A stretch of 64,000 bases of DNA from NCBI GenBank assembly GCA_037179385.1, contig CM074179.1, positions 75,443,719 to 75,507,718 on the forward strand. The letters are read 5' to 3'. The notes under the pieces were generated by a model. That model was not told the DNA's origin and did no database searches. It saw nothing but the letters and a program-made list of their open reading frames with translations. This DNA comes from Holothuria scabra. Its lineage: Eukaryota > Echinodermata > Holothuroidea > Aspidochirotida > Holothuriidae. Within the stretch, counting starts at the first letter, position 1. Each line of letters opens with the position of its first letter. This document shows, in pieces, positions 11,456-24,533 of this stretch. The position numbers were made by a program, and so were the translations under genes.

Positions 11456-14400
11456 CAATACTTAAGATGCTGGATTACATCAAAGAGTTTGACCTTATCT
11501 AAGTTTTCTTTTGAAGGGTTACTGATGTTTCCTATTGGTCTGGAATCTGGACTTAAAGTGTGTATTTGTTATATTTACATTAGTATACATACTGAACATT
11601 CAGTAGATCTGTACCATCCATTCATTTTATTATTCAAAATCAAATGTCATTCTTGTCATGACGGCATGCTTATTCCAGGAAGTGCTGATTCTTGGAAGTG
11701 TATACCTCCGAAGTATAGTACTTCCATGCTCTTAAATCAGGAAATGAAATCATCAACGTGATGTAACAGTGTTGATTATTCGTGAAGGAAGCCTCTCTTC
11801 AGTTACTGTTGTTTTACCTTTTTTTGTCTGCGACCAGTACAGTATTTTGATTCCATGATTATGTTCAGCTTGAAGTCTTCTATAGCTTAGAATAACAGGA
11901 CAGGAATTATTTTGTAGGTCAGAAATGAATCATATTCATGATTCATCCAATGCCCCATTTTTGTCACTTACTGTCATTGCTGAGATATTAAATGTTGAAT
12001 TTAATTCACTTAATTGTGAAATAAATTTAGTCCCCAAATACTACTGTAGGTACTGTACATGGCAACTTCATTTCTGAGTGCTGGTTAAAGTCATACATCC
12101 TTGGCCTACAGTAATCAACTAGCAACTGTATAGTTTATGTGCAGTACACGTGACATACGTATTTGCACAATGGACACTAGCTGTAACAGTTGAATTAATC
12201 AAACAGGCAGTACTGTGTAGGTCAACTTTATTGACAATGAACAAACAAAACTGTGCAGGAATATTCAAATGTGTTAATTTGCTATTATGTACAGAAATAC
12301 TTCCTTGAAGTACTGAGTACCTTTTTGTTTTTCAGCTTATTTCAAAAAGACAATGAAAAAGGTGTTGGGAAAAAACCTAGGGGTACATGTCATGGTTTGG
12401 TGGTCTACTCACTGTAAGGTGATGTTAACTTGTTATACGTATATGTGCACCCTTACCTTGTAGGTTCTCAAGTAAATTCAAGGAAGTACAGTATGGATGA
12501 AATCAGTAAAAACTGTATCTAACAGGTAGTACAGTGTACTGTTTATAGGGTACAGGTATTTGAAAGATTGATTGCAGCCTCCCCCCCCCCCTTTCATGGG
12601 CAGCACCAGGGGTATTCTGATGGGGTTGGTGGCAAAGCATTGAGTTGATTGCTCCTTTATTTTTTTTTTTGTCTTCTTTTCCTCCTCTTTTCACAGGCCC
12701 CTCTAACCCCTTGATGCCATCCCTGCCCTCTATCTTTCTTAAAATTATATAACTACTGTAACAAATGTTTTCTATAAATTGGTTGCAGGGAGGTGGATGC
12801 CTGTGGGTGAAAATCAAAGTTGGCAAAGGCTTTATGCCCTTAGAGAAATGCTGCTGTTTGTAGGGAAATTTGATCTACTGGAAGCTTGGATACTTTTACT
12901 TCAAATGCATTTTAATTCTTGAAAAGAGAAAGAACTGAAAGAAATTTCATGTCCTTTATTTTTCAGTCCGGTTGATGATGACATTAATTAAAAGGTACCT
13001 TAAAAAGGAAAGCTAGGTCCATGACATATGCCCATTCTTTGATATTTGGATTAGGGTTGTAACAGTTGTTTGATTTAAATCATGTTGTCAATTAATATCA
13101 TGATTCATCATTTAAATTGATTAGATTAAAATCCAGTGCTCAAATCTGATTTCAATCAATTTATTTGATTCAAAGCACTGATCTCCATCATGGTTTTTTT
13201 TAGATAAAAAAAAAATCAACCACCCTTCATGGTTTTGAATTGTTTCTTTGATGTTCTTTAGTGTATAACTGTATATTTTCAATTTTTTTTTTTTTTTTTT
13301 TTTTTTTGGTGGTTTGGTTTTTTTTGGGGTGATCAAAACAGGGGAAGTTTAGCTTTGGAGTGGGTTAAGGATAAGATATGTCATGGCAGTATTAATTTTG
13401 TTCACCAAAAATGCCTTTGTGGAAATAGACTTTCTTAAGGGAAGAGGAATTAAACAACAGCCCCAATTTTATTTTTATGGATAAAGAGACTCCCCTATTT
13501 TTTCCAGGAGTGTTTTTTGCGAGCACTGACAATAGGAACTGATGTCATAGGTCAGTGGTTGAGATGCAGCCAGGGAACTAGAGCTGAAAAATCAATCAAC
13601 ATTTAACCCTTGCACATCCCAGTGCCCATAACTGTAGCAGTTACAATGAACACCCTTTTCAGCCCAGAAGTTCAAAACAACATACCTGTAGAAACTTTAC
13701 ATAATATATATGTACGTGGTTGGGAACGGAAATTTTTCAGAATATGTAAAATTATGTAAGTGGCCGCAAATGGGTGAAGCTGTATGTTCCCTTCCAAATT
13801 ACAGGACTCATATGCAGTAAGTTGTCACCTGTATGGCAGAAGTCAAAATAACAGGGGCACAGTTATGCCCGTAGAAATTTTATTTGGCCCATAGGTCCTA
13901 CAGGAAATGGGTGCCATTAGATCATAAATAATTCAAGTCGAATTGTACAGGACTTCTGTACCTGTATGTGGACCTCTCTGCATGTGCACATCACAGCCGT
14001 GTGTATTTGACAGATAGAGTGTCACATCAACTGTACAGTGCAAGAAAATTTTTTTTATGAAAACTTCAGTGTAAACTTACATCATGAATACATGTTTAAT
14101 ATGCAGTTGTTAAGGACTGATCCAAGGAGGTTTGGACAGACTGACTCTGATCTAGTTCAACAGTATCTTTTTGTTTATTTTGGGGCCCATTGATTTCTCA
14201 ATTGGCCCACATAGATTTTGTGAGGAAGGAGCCAGGTTGGCCCCTGAAGTGTGTAGGTTTATTTTGATCCAGGCAGGGTTATGAGAGTTACAGTACTTAA
14301 AAGACCTAATGAAACTTAAAGGTTTATCTCTCACTTCCCCGCCATACCCATTCTCTGCCGTCTTCCTTTCCCTTCCCCCCACCCCTTCAATACCACCCCT

Positions 14401-15319
14401 TCATTTCCTTCTGTTACCTGCATTCTCCTTATGCATATCATCAAAGCAAATAATACCATAGAGGCAAAGAAATTCATTCATCTTCATCTTCAAGAGTCAA
14501 GACTTAAAAACAAATCATCAATGCCTTCCAAGAAACCAAATGCTCTCTCAATTAATTCACCAAACCCAAATAAAGCTTTGTGTGGACGTTTGCATAAAAA
14601 TGCTGCAAGCCTGACCAATTATGCTAAATGCAAATTCAGCAATGGTCATTGGCCTTAATGAAGATCGAGACAGCAATATGTCTTACTTTCTTCTCAGCAT
14701 TTATGCTGCAACAGAAAGAAAAATAAATAGAAGACAAGTTTGCTCTTTAAATTATGATAATTGTCTGCTGAAGATAGTTGTGTGTAGTATTTATCAGCAG
14801 GGAATGCTGTACCATTATGGCACAAGCATCATTACTTGAGTGCTATCTTCTGCACCGTGTGACATTTCTGTAGAAGTGTTGTAATCATTGTCATCCCAAC
14901 AGAATTATTCATGTGTACTGCCATGTATAGTCCGTTTTAGGTTTGCTCATCTCATCTTTTGTGAGTCTCCTAAGGGACAAGAATAAGAGTTCTCTGATTG
15001 GTTGGCTGTGTACGGCATGGAAGAGCCAAGTTCTGGTTAAAAAATTTGTCAGGGAAGAGGCCTCGCATGAGAGGAAATTTTTAAGGGCAGCATAATGTTA
15101 CGAAGATGAAGGAGAATTTATGAGGAAATGCTTGAACTTTAATAAAATGCAGCTGGGTAAGGATGTGTGATCATTGAACAGATTTATATTTACCTACAGA
15201 TGTAAATGCAGTAATTCTTGGTAATCATCTGTCCTGAAATTGAATGAAAATTATGTCATTACACATCAATGATTCCCACAAAGAGTAAAACATTAAAAGG
15301 CAGTCAACTCTCCCCTTTA

Positions 15320-15455
15320 GTTTTTTCATAGTTTATTGTACAGAAAAGAAGAATCAAATCCCTCTTAATTGTTCAAATTTCCCTCCAGATGCCCAAACTT
15401 GCCAGGAAGGAGCTTTTCAGCTTCCCAAACTTTTCCTCACACCCTTGGGGAAAGG
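15320..15455 (+). repeat. Weak copy of the TTTCCCAGGAAG repeat
   Basis: TACAGAAAAGAAGAATC, CCAGATGCCCAAACTTGCC and AGGAAGGAGCTTTTCAGC follow the order of the repeat at 11262-11455. Confidence 0.4.
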
Positions 15456-16280
15456 TTTGTTAGAATTCTTTCAATATTTCTCAGAATATCCCTCTCCTCA
15501 AGTTTTGAACATTTCTGGACTTTATAGGCTAATCCACAAAATGTTGAAAAGTGTTACACTAGTGTTGACATTTCTTTGTGTAGTATTTACAATGAGGTAT
15601 ATTTCTCAATAATAGTGTTGAACACTCATGAAACCATGAATTAACAGTACAATATGTTGTAGCTATTCACCTTTCTCATCTGATCTTTCCCCTCTAACAG
15701 ACATATCTGAGACTAATTCCTAATATTCTTCGTTCCGGGATCGTATTAGTTTCAGTTGTATTTCAAATTTAAAAAATGCACAAAGCTTGACAAACCTCAA
15801 TGGTTTATCCTTTTCTTGTTTTTATTGTCAAATATCCCACAAATGTTTGAATCGATCTCTCAGTTTCTATTTACAAACATACTGTACATGCTTGTTTCAG
15901 AATGTCAATATTTGTCTGTTTCTATTATAAGTACAGTACCATACATACATGCTATGTGCAGAGTACACATGCCTCCTGATTAAACCTCTGTAATAAACTT
16001 GTTTTGCTAGTTTTCCAGCAATCATTTGTAGGATGCATTCCTTTAATAGAGTATATTGTTTTCTAACTTCCACAGCTCTGTGTAATTAAACTGTATTGTT
16101 GGTAACATTTATACTCTGTGATGAAATTCGTAAGTGCCATTCATTACTCTTATTGGTGTTTAGGCAAACACTCCTAACCGCAAACCCTGCCATGATCGAA
16201 AATAATACTGCGCATCAGTACACAAAAGGTATACTTGAACATTGAGATGCCATGTATAACTGCTGTACTTGTAGTGTGAT

Positions 16281-16550
16281 TTAAAGGGCAGGAGTGTGCA
16301 GTTGCCACTAAATTATTTCAGGATAGCACTTAAATCTCATCAGTTTCTGCCTACATTTCTTTCAAGGAGCTCTTATGATATGTTAATCAGGACATATATA
16401 TTGCATATTCATATTATTTCAAGCAGTGGCTCCTTGTAAATTTCACAGTGAGAAAAATATCAAATTCTTAATAAGCCATTCATGAAACAGGACAAATGGT
16501 CTGTTATACTAATATGAATTGAGGTGACTTAAGCAGCATTTTCCCTTTAA
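16281..16550 (-). mobile_element. TTAA-flanked MITE, family 1 relative, inverted
   Basis: Begins TTAAAGGGCAGGAGTG and ends TTTTCCCTTTAA. The inner motif CATTCATGAAACAGGACA is the reverse complement of the family-1 core in diverged form. Confidence 0.55.
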
Positions 16551-19476
16551 TATTCTGTATATGCATATGCATGAATTTATTTACTTACACATTGTTTGTT
16601 AAATTTGTTTTGATATAAGCTTAGTATTTGGTTGCTTTTGAGCAGTTCCTTGTTCCATTGTTGTTGAATAAACTGTGACCAACTAATATTATTGCAACTT
16701 GTTTACAAATAACATAGTACATAAGGACAATTGGTTTCTTCATGATGACCCTAATTACTCCTCTTGCCACAAATTGACATATAACAAACCTGTTCTACAA
16801 TGCTAGTAATATACTGAAAACATTGAATTATTATACTTAGAATATAAGCCTTTTAGAAAATTTTTAGGTATATTTTACTTGAGTCCTGTTTTTTTGGCCT
16901 GGACATTTGACCCTCTTTTGCTGTTTTCTCCCTTTAGGTAACATTACCCCAACACTGTATCATTCTCAAATGTCTATGTGGCACTAATTCATGTTGATAC
17001 TGTACGTCATAAAATCTCATCTAACTCACCAACTTAAAGCCATTTTTTCATCTCTGTAAAAAGCATTTTGACTCAGTGTTGGGGTATGAAAATTCCCTGT
17101 TGTGTTATTGCTACTGTACTTGATGATTGCTGTTAGCATTTTGAACTGTCTGGGAAAACGTACACGAGAGTTGTCCTTTAATTAGAACAAGGAATGCCTG
17201 ATATAACTTTAAAGAGCCCCCTACGTTTGAGGAAATAAATGTATTGTTTACAGTGTGAGATTATTGAATAGCTAATTGTGTGTATCTACAGATTTAGTGC
17301 CCCTTATTGTTAGGAAGGTCAACCTATGACTGTGGTCTCACATAGGTGCTCGAGGCAACACCGTGTTACCTTGCGCTCAAGTTACATGGGAACGTAGGTT
17401 AAGGCAGGGACGTTGTTTTAATTTTCATCCACCTCATATGGCAGGATTAATTATATGGTTTTAAACACCATGTTTGTTTTAATCAAGCGAGGTCACAGGT
17501 TTTTATGGCGCAGGTATTTTCTAAAATTTTACAGTGTTTGCTTTGTGAAATATTTTACTATGATAAGGCTACCCAATCAACGAAATGCGGGGTACGTGAG
17601 AACACAGACTAGAAAACCCAGGGTTAACCTACAGTTTTGCCGTATTGTAAACATAAGGTAACACAAGAGTGTAGTGGGGAACGTGGAACCGAGCCTTACG
17701 ATAAACTGTGTACAGCCTATCTAGTGCAGTATTCCTTCCTGTCTGCATGGTAGTTATAACAAGTATTGAAAAGGGTGTTTAATGGTTCAAGTTCTGCTCT
17801 AAAAAGTATAATTATTACAGTACTATATACTTCTTTGGTTGTGCATTCATTTACTGCTGGCCTGCAGCAATCATCGTTTAAAACCAGAAGATGTAGCAAG
17901 TTTTCTGCCTGAATAGAAGACATGTTGGTGTCCCATGGCAACTGGTGCTGTGGCCGAGTGGGTAATAGCCTGTGGAGCAGAGAAATTCTTTCTGCTCATT
18001 GTTTCGAAAAACCAACGTCCCCCAGCATGGGAGCCAAAATCATTTCAACTCAGCATAGAAATCCACTATACCTCTCTGGTATTTAGCTTTTTGAGAAATA
18101 AGTGGGGACTTATCTTTGCCTTTGACAGAGGGCACCAAATAACATTCAGCAGTGAAGACATTTAATAAGGTATAGTAGGTGGCAGAGAGATTTAGCTGGG
18201 AGAGTGGTTGGGTTTTGAGCAACAACCCCCCCCCCCCAAAAAAAAGCGGCTTTTAAAAGATTAAATACCTCAATAATAAAATTTTCTGTGCATTGTGACC
18301 TGTTGTACTGTATGTGTACATGTATGTCAAATCGTACCTCGTACAAGTGTGTGCAGGAATGGAACTTTTTGAATATCTGTTTCAAGTTTTGAAGCATCTG
18401 ATCAAATCTGTAAGGACAAAAGGATGAATCAATACATTGCTGTTCTTCCTTCATCCAAAGTTCCAAACACACACATGTACTGTACCGTAAACTGGCTGTA
18501 GCATAGTCATACTGTACAGTACCTCATCTTTGTAGTATAAATAGGTAGAACTATGCTTGTTTGGCAAAAGAACCTCTGATGCATAGAAAATCAAAGAATT
18601 GATTGAGTGGGTACATTCGTAACAGGAAAATAAGGTGAACAGAAGTCCACAAGTCACAGAAATATGGTTATTTATCACGTCAACAAGTTTTTCAATTTCA
18701 AAAATAACTGGAAAAATAGGGATCCGGGTGACATAATTTTTAGATTTATATGTGATTGTACTTTTATGTTTAGATTTGCAAACTTTGCAAGTTACTACAG
18801 AAATTGTTGTTTTTGTAGGTGTATTGATCATGTTTCTGGATCGCCATTTTTGATTCTGAATACTGACTGTATCTAAAGCTAGGTGTCAAACTGCAGTGTC
18901 ACTTAATTACTCTGAATCAGTTGAACCTAGAAGAGTTGTATCATCCAGGGCCTTTCACATGCTTTACATTTCAAACGGATTCAAACAAAAAATACATATT
19001 ATTAAGGAGTGAATCCAGACTTTTCAAAAGGTGGGAGGAGGTACAGTATGACACGTACTGGAAGCCCCTTGAATACTCTTTGTAGATATTAAACAACATG
19101 TATGATAGTTTTTCTTTTGCATTTGTTATTGAGGATTCAGGGAAAAAGTGAGGGTTGGCTGAGGCCAGAAAGGACCCCTTCCCTCCCCTCCTTTCAGATG
19201 ACTGCCTGATGACCTGACAATTAACATGAGGCTGTTAAAACCACATGTGTCTGGAAACAGGAAGCAAATTAAATCATTCGTGAGTCTTACTCTGTTGTTG
19301 TTTGTACTTGTATGCCATATTTGTCCATGGGTGAGGCATGCGAATGCTTGCAATTCCTACATGCCACAAAGTTAATACAACGATATGAGGTATTGTAGGT
19401 CTATACCATAGAAAGAAAGCATAAAGAACAAACCAACAATTTCTCCATGGAGGAAGTACATTTGTCAACAAGAAGT

Positions 19477-19730
19477 TTAAGGTCAAGAACAGTCACCCAA
19501 ACTTATTTCAAAGCAACATCTTAATTTCACAATTTTTCTCTTATTTCTCTTCAAACTATCCTTTTTCATATTTTATTACTTCAGTTGTGCATATTCAATG
19601 TAAAACAAGACACTATTAATTTTCACATTTGAAGAGGGAATTTTTTGTCACATGACTCTCAACAGCCAATCATGAAACACGATAGTCTACTACTCTACTT
19701 CAAGTTGGGTTGACTGCTCCTCCCCTTTAA
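19477..19730 (-). mobile_element. TTAA-flanked MITE, family 1, inverted copy
   Basis: Reverse-oriented copy bounded by TTAA, with GACTGCTCCTCCCCTTTAA at its right edge and AGCCAATCATGAAACACG inside, matching the complement of copy 1. Confidence 0.7.
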
Positions 19731-22700
19731 AGTATACAGTAGGAATTCAGACTATATAAGAAATAAGTATTGGAAATGTTCTACAGATAACCCCAAACTA
19801 ATAATGTCAACTGATTAATTGGAACCTTTATGCTGTTTACATGACCCCCCCCCCCCCTCTAACTTAAGCTAGCTTCAATCAACTCCTTCTTTTGGGTTTA
19901 GTTGGAGTAAGAGAGGATTGAGAAAGGTCAATGGTCCACATTTTTTTTTTATATCAGTTTGTTGTTAATCAAAGAACTGTGCCAATTGAGAATTCTGCTT
20001 TTTCTAAAGTCCTCCTGAATCTCTGGCAAAGAGTCATTTGGTAAAACCAAACTATAAACTGCTTCCTGAAGAAGCTAAGAAGCTATATTCATAAAATGAA
20101 CAAATTAACACATGATCCAAGCCAAAAGGCTGAGAATTTCTGTAGAATAACTATACTACCAACAAAAAAAAAATGCAGTTTTAGGTAAGTGTTAACTGTC
20201 CATGGATGGTCTATACAGAACCATACTGTATGGTTTTTCATTACAGAGTTATGGTTGAAACATGTTCGTAATAAGGCTGACCCACCCAAGAGGGTCTGCC
20301 CTTTAGTCCCCTGTCTCTTTGCCCCCCTCAACCCCAGGTTAGGCTTAAGGGTTACAGGACCAATGAGACGGGCAACCAATGAGACAGGGGACCAATGAGG
20401 CGGGGGACAATGACATTACCCCTAGCTATCAAGATACATTTCATTTATAAATTTTCAGTTCAATTATTAGCAGTCTTTGTAGTTTCTCATTGAAGTGTGG
20501 ACTATTTTAAACTGCCACAATGAGAGTTTGTTTTCACATTTTTCTCACAACTTTAATTCTGCATCACATATTTACATTTACAGTACTTAAAAGTAATGTA
20601 CTGATCCATGGTTGTGTGTTCTAACATTGTGATTGATTATAGTGTAATTGAGGCTGTTTAGTCTTGCATCTATGATAATTTTTTATCTGGTAAATCCTCA
20701 GAAATTTTCATTCAGCAGTAGTTAATAAAATGAACTTTTTCTTCTATCCTAAAGATCTCTGTTTCCTTGTAAACAATCAATAATTAGTTTTAAAGAAGGG
20801 CGAACAAATTACTGAAAGACACTGCTATTAAATAATCTTTGTCAAACAGTAATTTCCCTTTTAATCTAACAAAGGTATTAATTTTTTTTAACCATAAAAG
20901 CTTCTTTGTGGTATTTTCAAACATAAATACTGCAATAATCAAGCATTTTTTAATATTGCTTTTTCATTAAGTTGGTACCAATCACAAAGTTAAGAAGACT
21001 TTCACTTAGTGAGCAAAATTAATAAGCAACATAGATTCAGTTCTGAGAGCTTAATTGTGTCCCAAACCGAACGAATAAGGGACATTTTAAAAGGCCTGGG
21101 CCAAAAATAAACACAGTGGCGTCTTTATAATTAGCTGTCCTCAAAAATATCTAGAGTTATGTAGAGTATTGTGTAAACAAAACTTCAAAAAAGTTGGTAT
21201 TCTAACTTTTTAATAGCACTCCATGAATCACCTATTCTGTGGGTGCACTGATGCGAATCCTACCTTGTATGCCTTCCCAGCCTAGTTGGGTGTATAAAGC
21301 AGTTATTCAACCATATTTCAGAAATAGAGAACACACTCTAGCAGTGTTCACACATTGAGATATGCTGCAATCAAATTATAACCATGCATGTGTTGTAGAA
21401 AACCTGTTTTCAACGAGAATGCATTATGCAGAAAGTTCCTGTTGCGATTTCTTTGTCTTAGAGTCATCAAATATCCATCCCTTGTCCAAATTTGGATATT
21501 TACAGTAATATTATCAGAGATTGCTTTAACTTGCTGTATTGTAAGCGGAGACTCGGATTTTCTACAAAGGAATTCACACATACTGTATTGAAATATTTGT
21601 GACTCAACAAAGTTCAGCAGTTTTTTTTCAACTCATCATGGTGTGATGTGTGACTATATTTCCAGTAATTGGATAAGATGCATTACAATATCTTTTATCG
21701 GAATTTGATTTTGGTTTAAAGGGCTCTGTGTCATGATTGCTTGCCATGGCACCTGTTATTTTAGACTATCAGACAGACTTTTGTCCAACAGAAGTCACTC
21801 CTTTTCATTTGGAAGTTTCTTCCATCAGAATGTAGGGTTATCAATTCAGTTTTGAAATCCAACTCTTTGAAACTGACTATAGTCATCAACAGTGTTACCT
21901 GCGGCAAAATTTTCAATGTACGGTATGAACATTTGAGGGTTCCTTTGATCTCTAGAGGCAATAACAGTTCCATGGATCATTGGACAACTTTTCAATCTGT
22001 TTGAAAGTGAACAATATGTTTAAAAGCCTTCCAAATGGAGATTATTTTGGTCACATAGCTTTATCCTTGACGACAGCAAACTAAAGTTGCAAAGGGAAGC
22101 CATTCCCCCTGAAGCAGTTTTGGTTTTCATTTGAATATCTTTTCTCCGAGAGGGATATAGAAGGAATAACCCAGCCTGTTTATGGAGTCTTTATTTTTCT
22201 TTTATCCTCTGGATTGATAACACAAATAGTTTCACCTTGTAAAACTGCTTGTGGGCAATTTTCTGCAACCACAAGAAATTAAAACGAAGGATGAGAGTAT
22301 ATTGCCATTGTTAAATAAGACTTGGAAACATGATTGCCGACTGGTTTGAATATTTCAAATGACTTAAATGATTCTCCAGCCCTTAGACCTGATTGTGATG
22401 ACTAACTTCATGTTTTAAACCTATTTGTTTCTAGTGTAATCAACATTCAAGATTTGGTGAAAATACTGTATTTTTTTGAACATAAACCAGACTGCATGGC
22501 ATCATTATTCCACATATTCAAAGCCATGCAGAGACTTGCGTATTGCTACAAGAGAATATTTCAAGTTGTTGATCCCACATTGACACATTGTTTCAAATGT
22601 TGGACTAGGAAGTGAGGTTGCTTAGTACCATATCCCTGTTTGCACTGCTTTTGTTGAAGGACCCTGGAATGATCGAGTCTTTTTGACACCTACTGTAATT

Positions 22701-22828
22701 TAAACCCCTCCTGGCTTATCTCACCCCAACATACCCTACCTTCATACTACTTCTGGAGAAAGTTTGCCAACTTTTCAATAAAATTATTTGTATGTATAAG
22801 TTTCATAATTGCTTCAAAGATTCACAAA

Positions 22829-24358
22829 ATGCAAAATTCAAGGCAAGAAAGCTTCAAATTCTCCCCACCGGAGAACCCTTACGACAATAGAACTTTACAA
22901 GGGGGTACGCTGCCACCGCGTCTGTCACCAGAGGGCATGGACGCTGTATCCCTTAACTTACTGGGGTCCTCAACACTTGGGACCCGTGGGGACAATTTAG
23001 GCAAAAAATCAGGTTTAAATATAAAGAGAGCTGAAAGTGAAGTGGATAATACCAGTGCTTTGAAGTACCGGGATTATGACAAGTGGAATTCTGAAGCAGT
23101 GGCATCACAAAATGGTTCCACGTCAGAAAATTTTGTCCCAAATCAACCGAAAGTTTATCGCCCTAGTAAAGATGAAGTAAAGTATCCCCCTCAAGCTGCT
23201 GAAAGGATCGCTGATCCTAAGAAAAAATTTCATGAAAAAAGTATCGTACTGAATTCTGGGGAAACTCTCACCCCTCAGCCAATGCCCCGTGTGAATCAAA
23301 TCAAATCAGAGCTTTTATCGGAAGATGGTAAGGTTACTACAATTGTTGCCCCGTCACAGCCTGACGGTCTTACCGACGCACCATTCCCAGAAGATGGTTA
23401 TCGTCCTTTTGATGCACTCCCTTCAAAGCCCATGCACAAAATAAAAGTTGCTTCTGAAGAAAATCCAGAGATAGAGGGCAGTGTAAGTATGGAACAAAAA
23501 ATTAAGCCATTTGTGCCTCCAGAACACAAGATTCATACTAGTACACACCTGAAGCAGGGTAGGCATGTAGCTAAACTTGGTGAGGTGCCACTTCTTCCAG
23601 AAAGAAGAGCGCCAGCAATGTCAAAGGAAGTGGCATCTAGTGGTGAGCCTCCCTACTCTCCTCCAGAACCCCCTAAGATAGCCTATGTCCATGTGGACCC
23701 TAGAGGGGAGTATGGCCGGCATGAAGTGGATAGAGATGAATACTTGAAGCCGATGACTGCCATGACGCTGACAGAGTTTGATAGAGCCAACAAAAGGGAT
23801 ATTAAGAGGTGGGAGTACAGTAGTGACAGCAGCTGTTTGGAAGACTACCCATCAGACACCACCAGCAGTGATGAAAGCACTGACACTGAACTTTCTAAAG
23901 AGGTTATTTTTAAACAGCCAATTTCTCAGAATAAATTGAAAGTTGGTTCCAATCTTTCACCTGCTCGAAAAGCTCCCCCTTTGCCAATACGGGCAGGTGA
24001 ACTTAAGCAACAGGGTAAAGCCAGGGATGAGGTTCTTGTGGCCAAGAAGGTTACTGGTGGACAGAGGGGTCATGGTCAGCAGGTCCAAGGTCATACTGTG
24101 GCCAAGATTGATGACAGAATGGGTAGACTTGAAAGCAGGCATGGCCGGGGAAAGGATAGACCAAGGAGTGAAAATATTTTGGGGATTTCCCAAACTGGGG
24201 AGAGGGAATCAACTAGGCAGAGAAAAATCAGCGACTGGCATGAGATGTATAATAGTAAAGGTGCTTACCTATCCGCTTCTCTGCCCAGACCGGAGAGAGC
24301 TAAAATGGAATCTCGTCAGAGGCAAATGAGTGTGGATATGTCAACGGCTGAAAATAAT
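22829..24358 (+). CDS. RIPOR: RIPOR gene, large N-terminal exon B (510 codons, Pro/acidic-rich, disordered)
   Basis: Open for 510 codons from ATG 22829 to a donor (AAT|GTAAGT) at 24358/24359, ending in phase 0 like exon A. The frame is open upstream to a stop at 22670. A weak acceptor (TTCAAAG, ending 22819) lies in phase 0 and would let exon A splice into this exon; otherwise 22829 is the start of an alternative first coding exon. The product is low-complexity: proline-rich stretches (PPYSPPEPPKIAY; ARKAPPLPIR at residues 379-388, a class I SH3-ligand pattern RxxPxxP), an acidic Ser/Thr cluster (SDSSCLEDYPSDTTSSDEST), and a basic C-terminal part with the motifs QRKIS and SRQRQMS. No known domain is seen. 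The next in-phase coding exon in the window is 43247. The coding call is strong (length, Gly/Pro/Ser composition, clean donor); membership of the RIPOR transcript is inferred from phase and order. Confidence 0.68.
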
Positions 24359-24533
24359 GTAAGTCCCCACAGTATATTGTTGATGGAAATTAAGTTTTAA
24401 AACACCCTTTTTTAACAAGACAAACAAAGGAGCTTGCCAAATAACATTTTCTCCTTTAGAGAAATGTTACAGTATATTAACCCTATCTCCACCTTTTCCC
24501 TTTGGCAATCTCTAGAGAAAATATAACTTACTA

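Larger units (their letters stand above)
8133..22819 (+). other. Intron between large exons A and B (or intergenic/alternative 5' DNA)
   Basis: About 14.7 kb with no supported exon. Contents seen: a 305-bp MITE (9967-10271), a 32-bp hairpin with target duplication (10320-10367), fragments of a TTTCCCAGGAA repeat (11262-11455 and 15320-15455), a 25-T run (13283-13307), two MITEs in minus orientation (16281-16550 and 19477-19730) and a CCAAT triplet (20360-20396). The remainder is unremarkable AT-rich DNA. Confidence 0.55.

Noticed and set aside
11408..11761. 117-codon frame
   Set aside because: It runs through the dispersed TTTCCCAGG repeat and has no similarity or splice support.
13051..13200. 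ATTTAAATTGATT-rich stretch as a MITE
   Set aside because: It looks like subterminal repeats of a hAT-type element starting TAGGGTTGTAAC, but no second end or target duplication could be found.
17941..18035. tRNA-like GTGGCCGAGTGGGTAATAGC
   Set aside because: It resembles a Leu/Ser tRNA D-arm, but no anticodon arm, T-arm or acceptor stem can be assembled around it. At most a SINE fragment.
18146..18831. Overlapping minus-strand frames of 108 and 126 codons
   Set aside because: Adjacent frames with no recognisable domain, no linking splice sites and AT-driven residue use.
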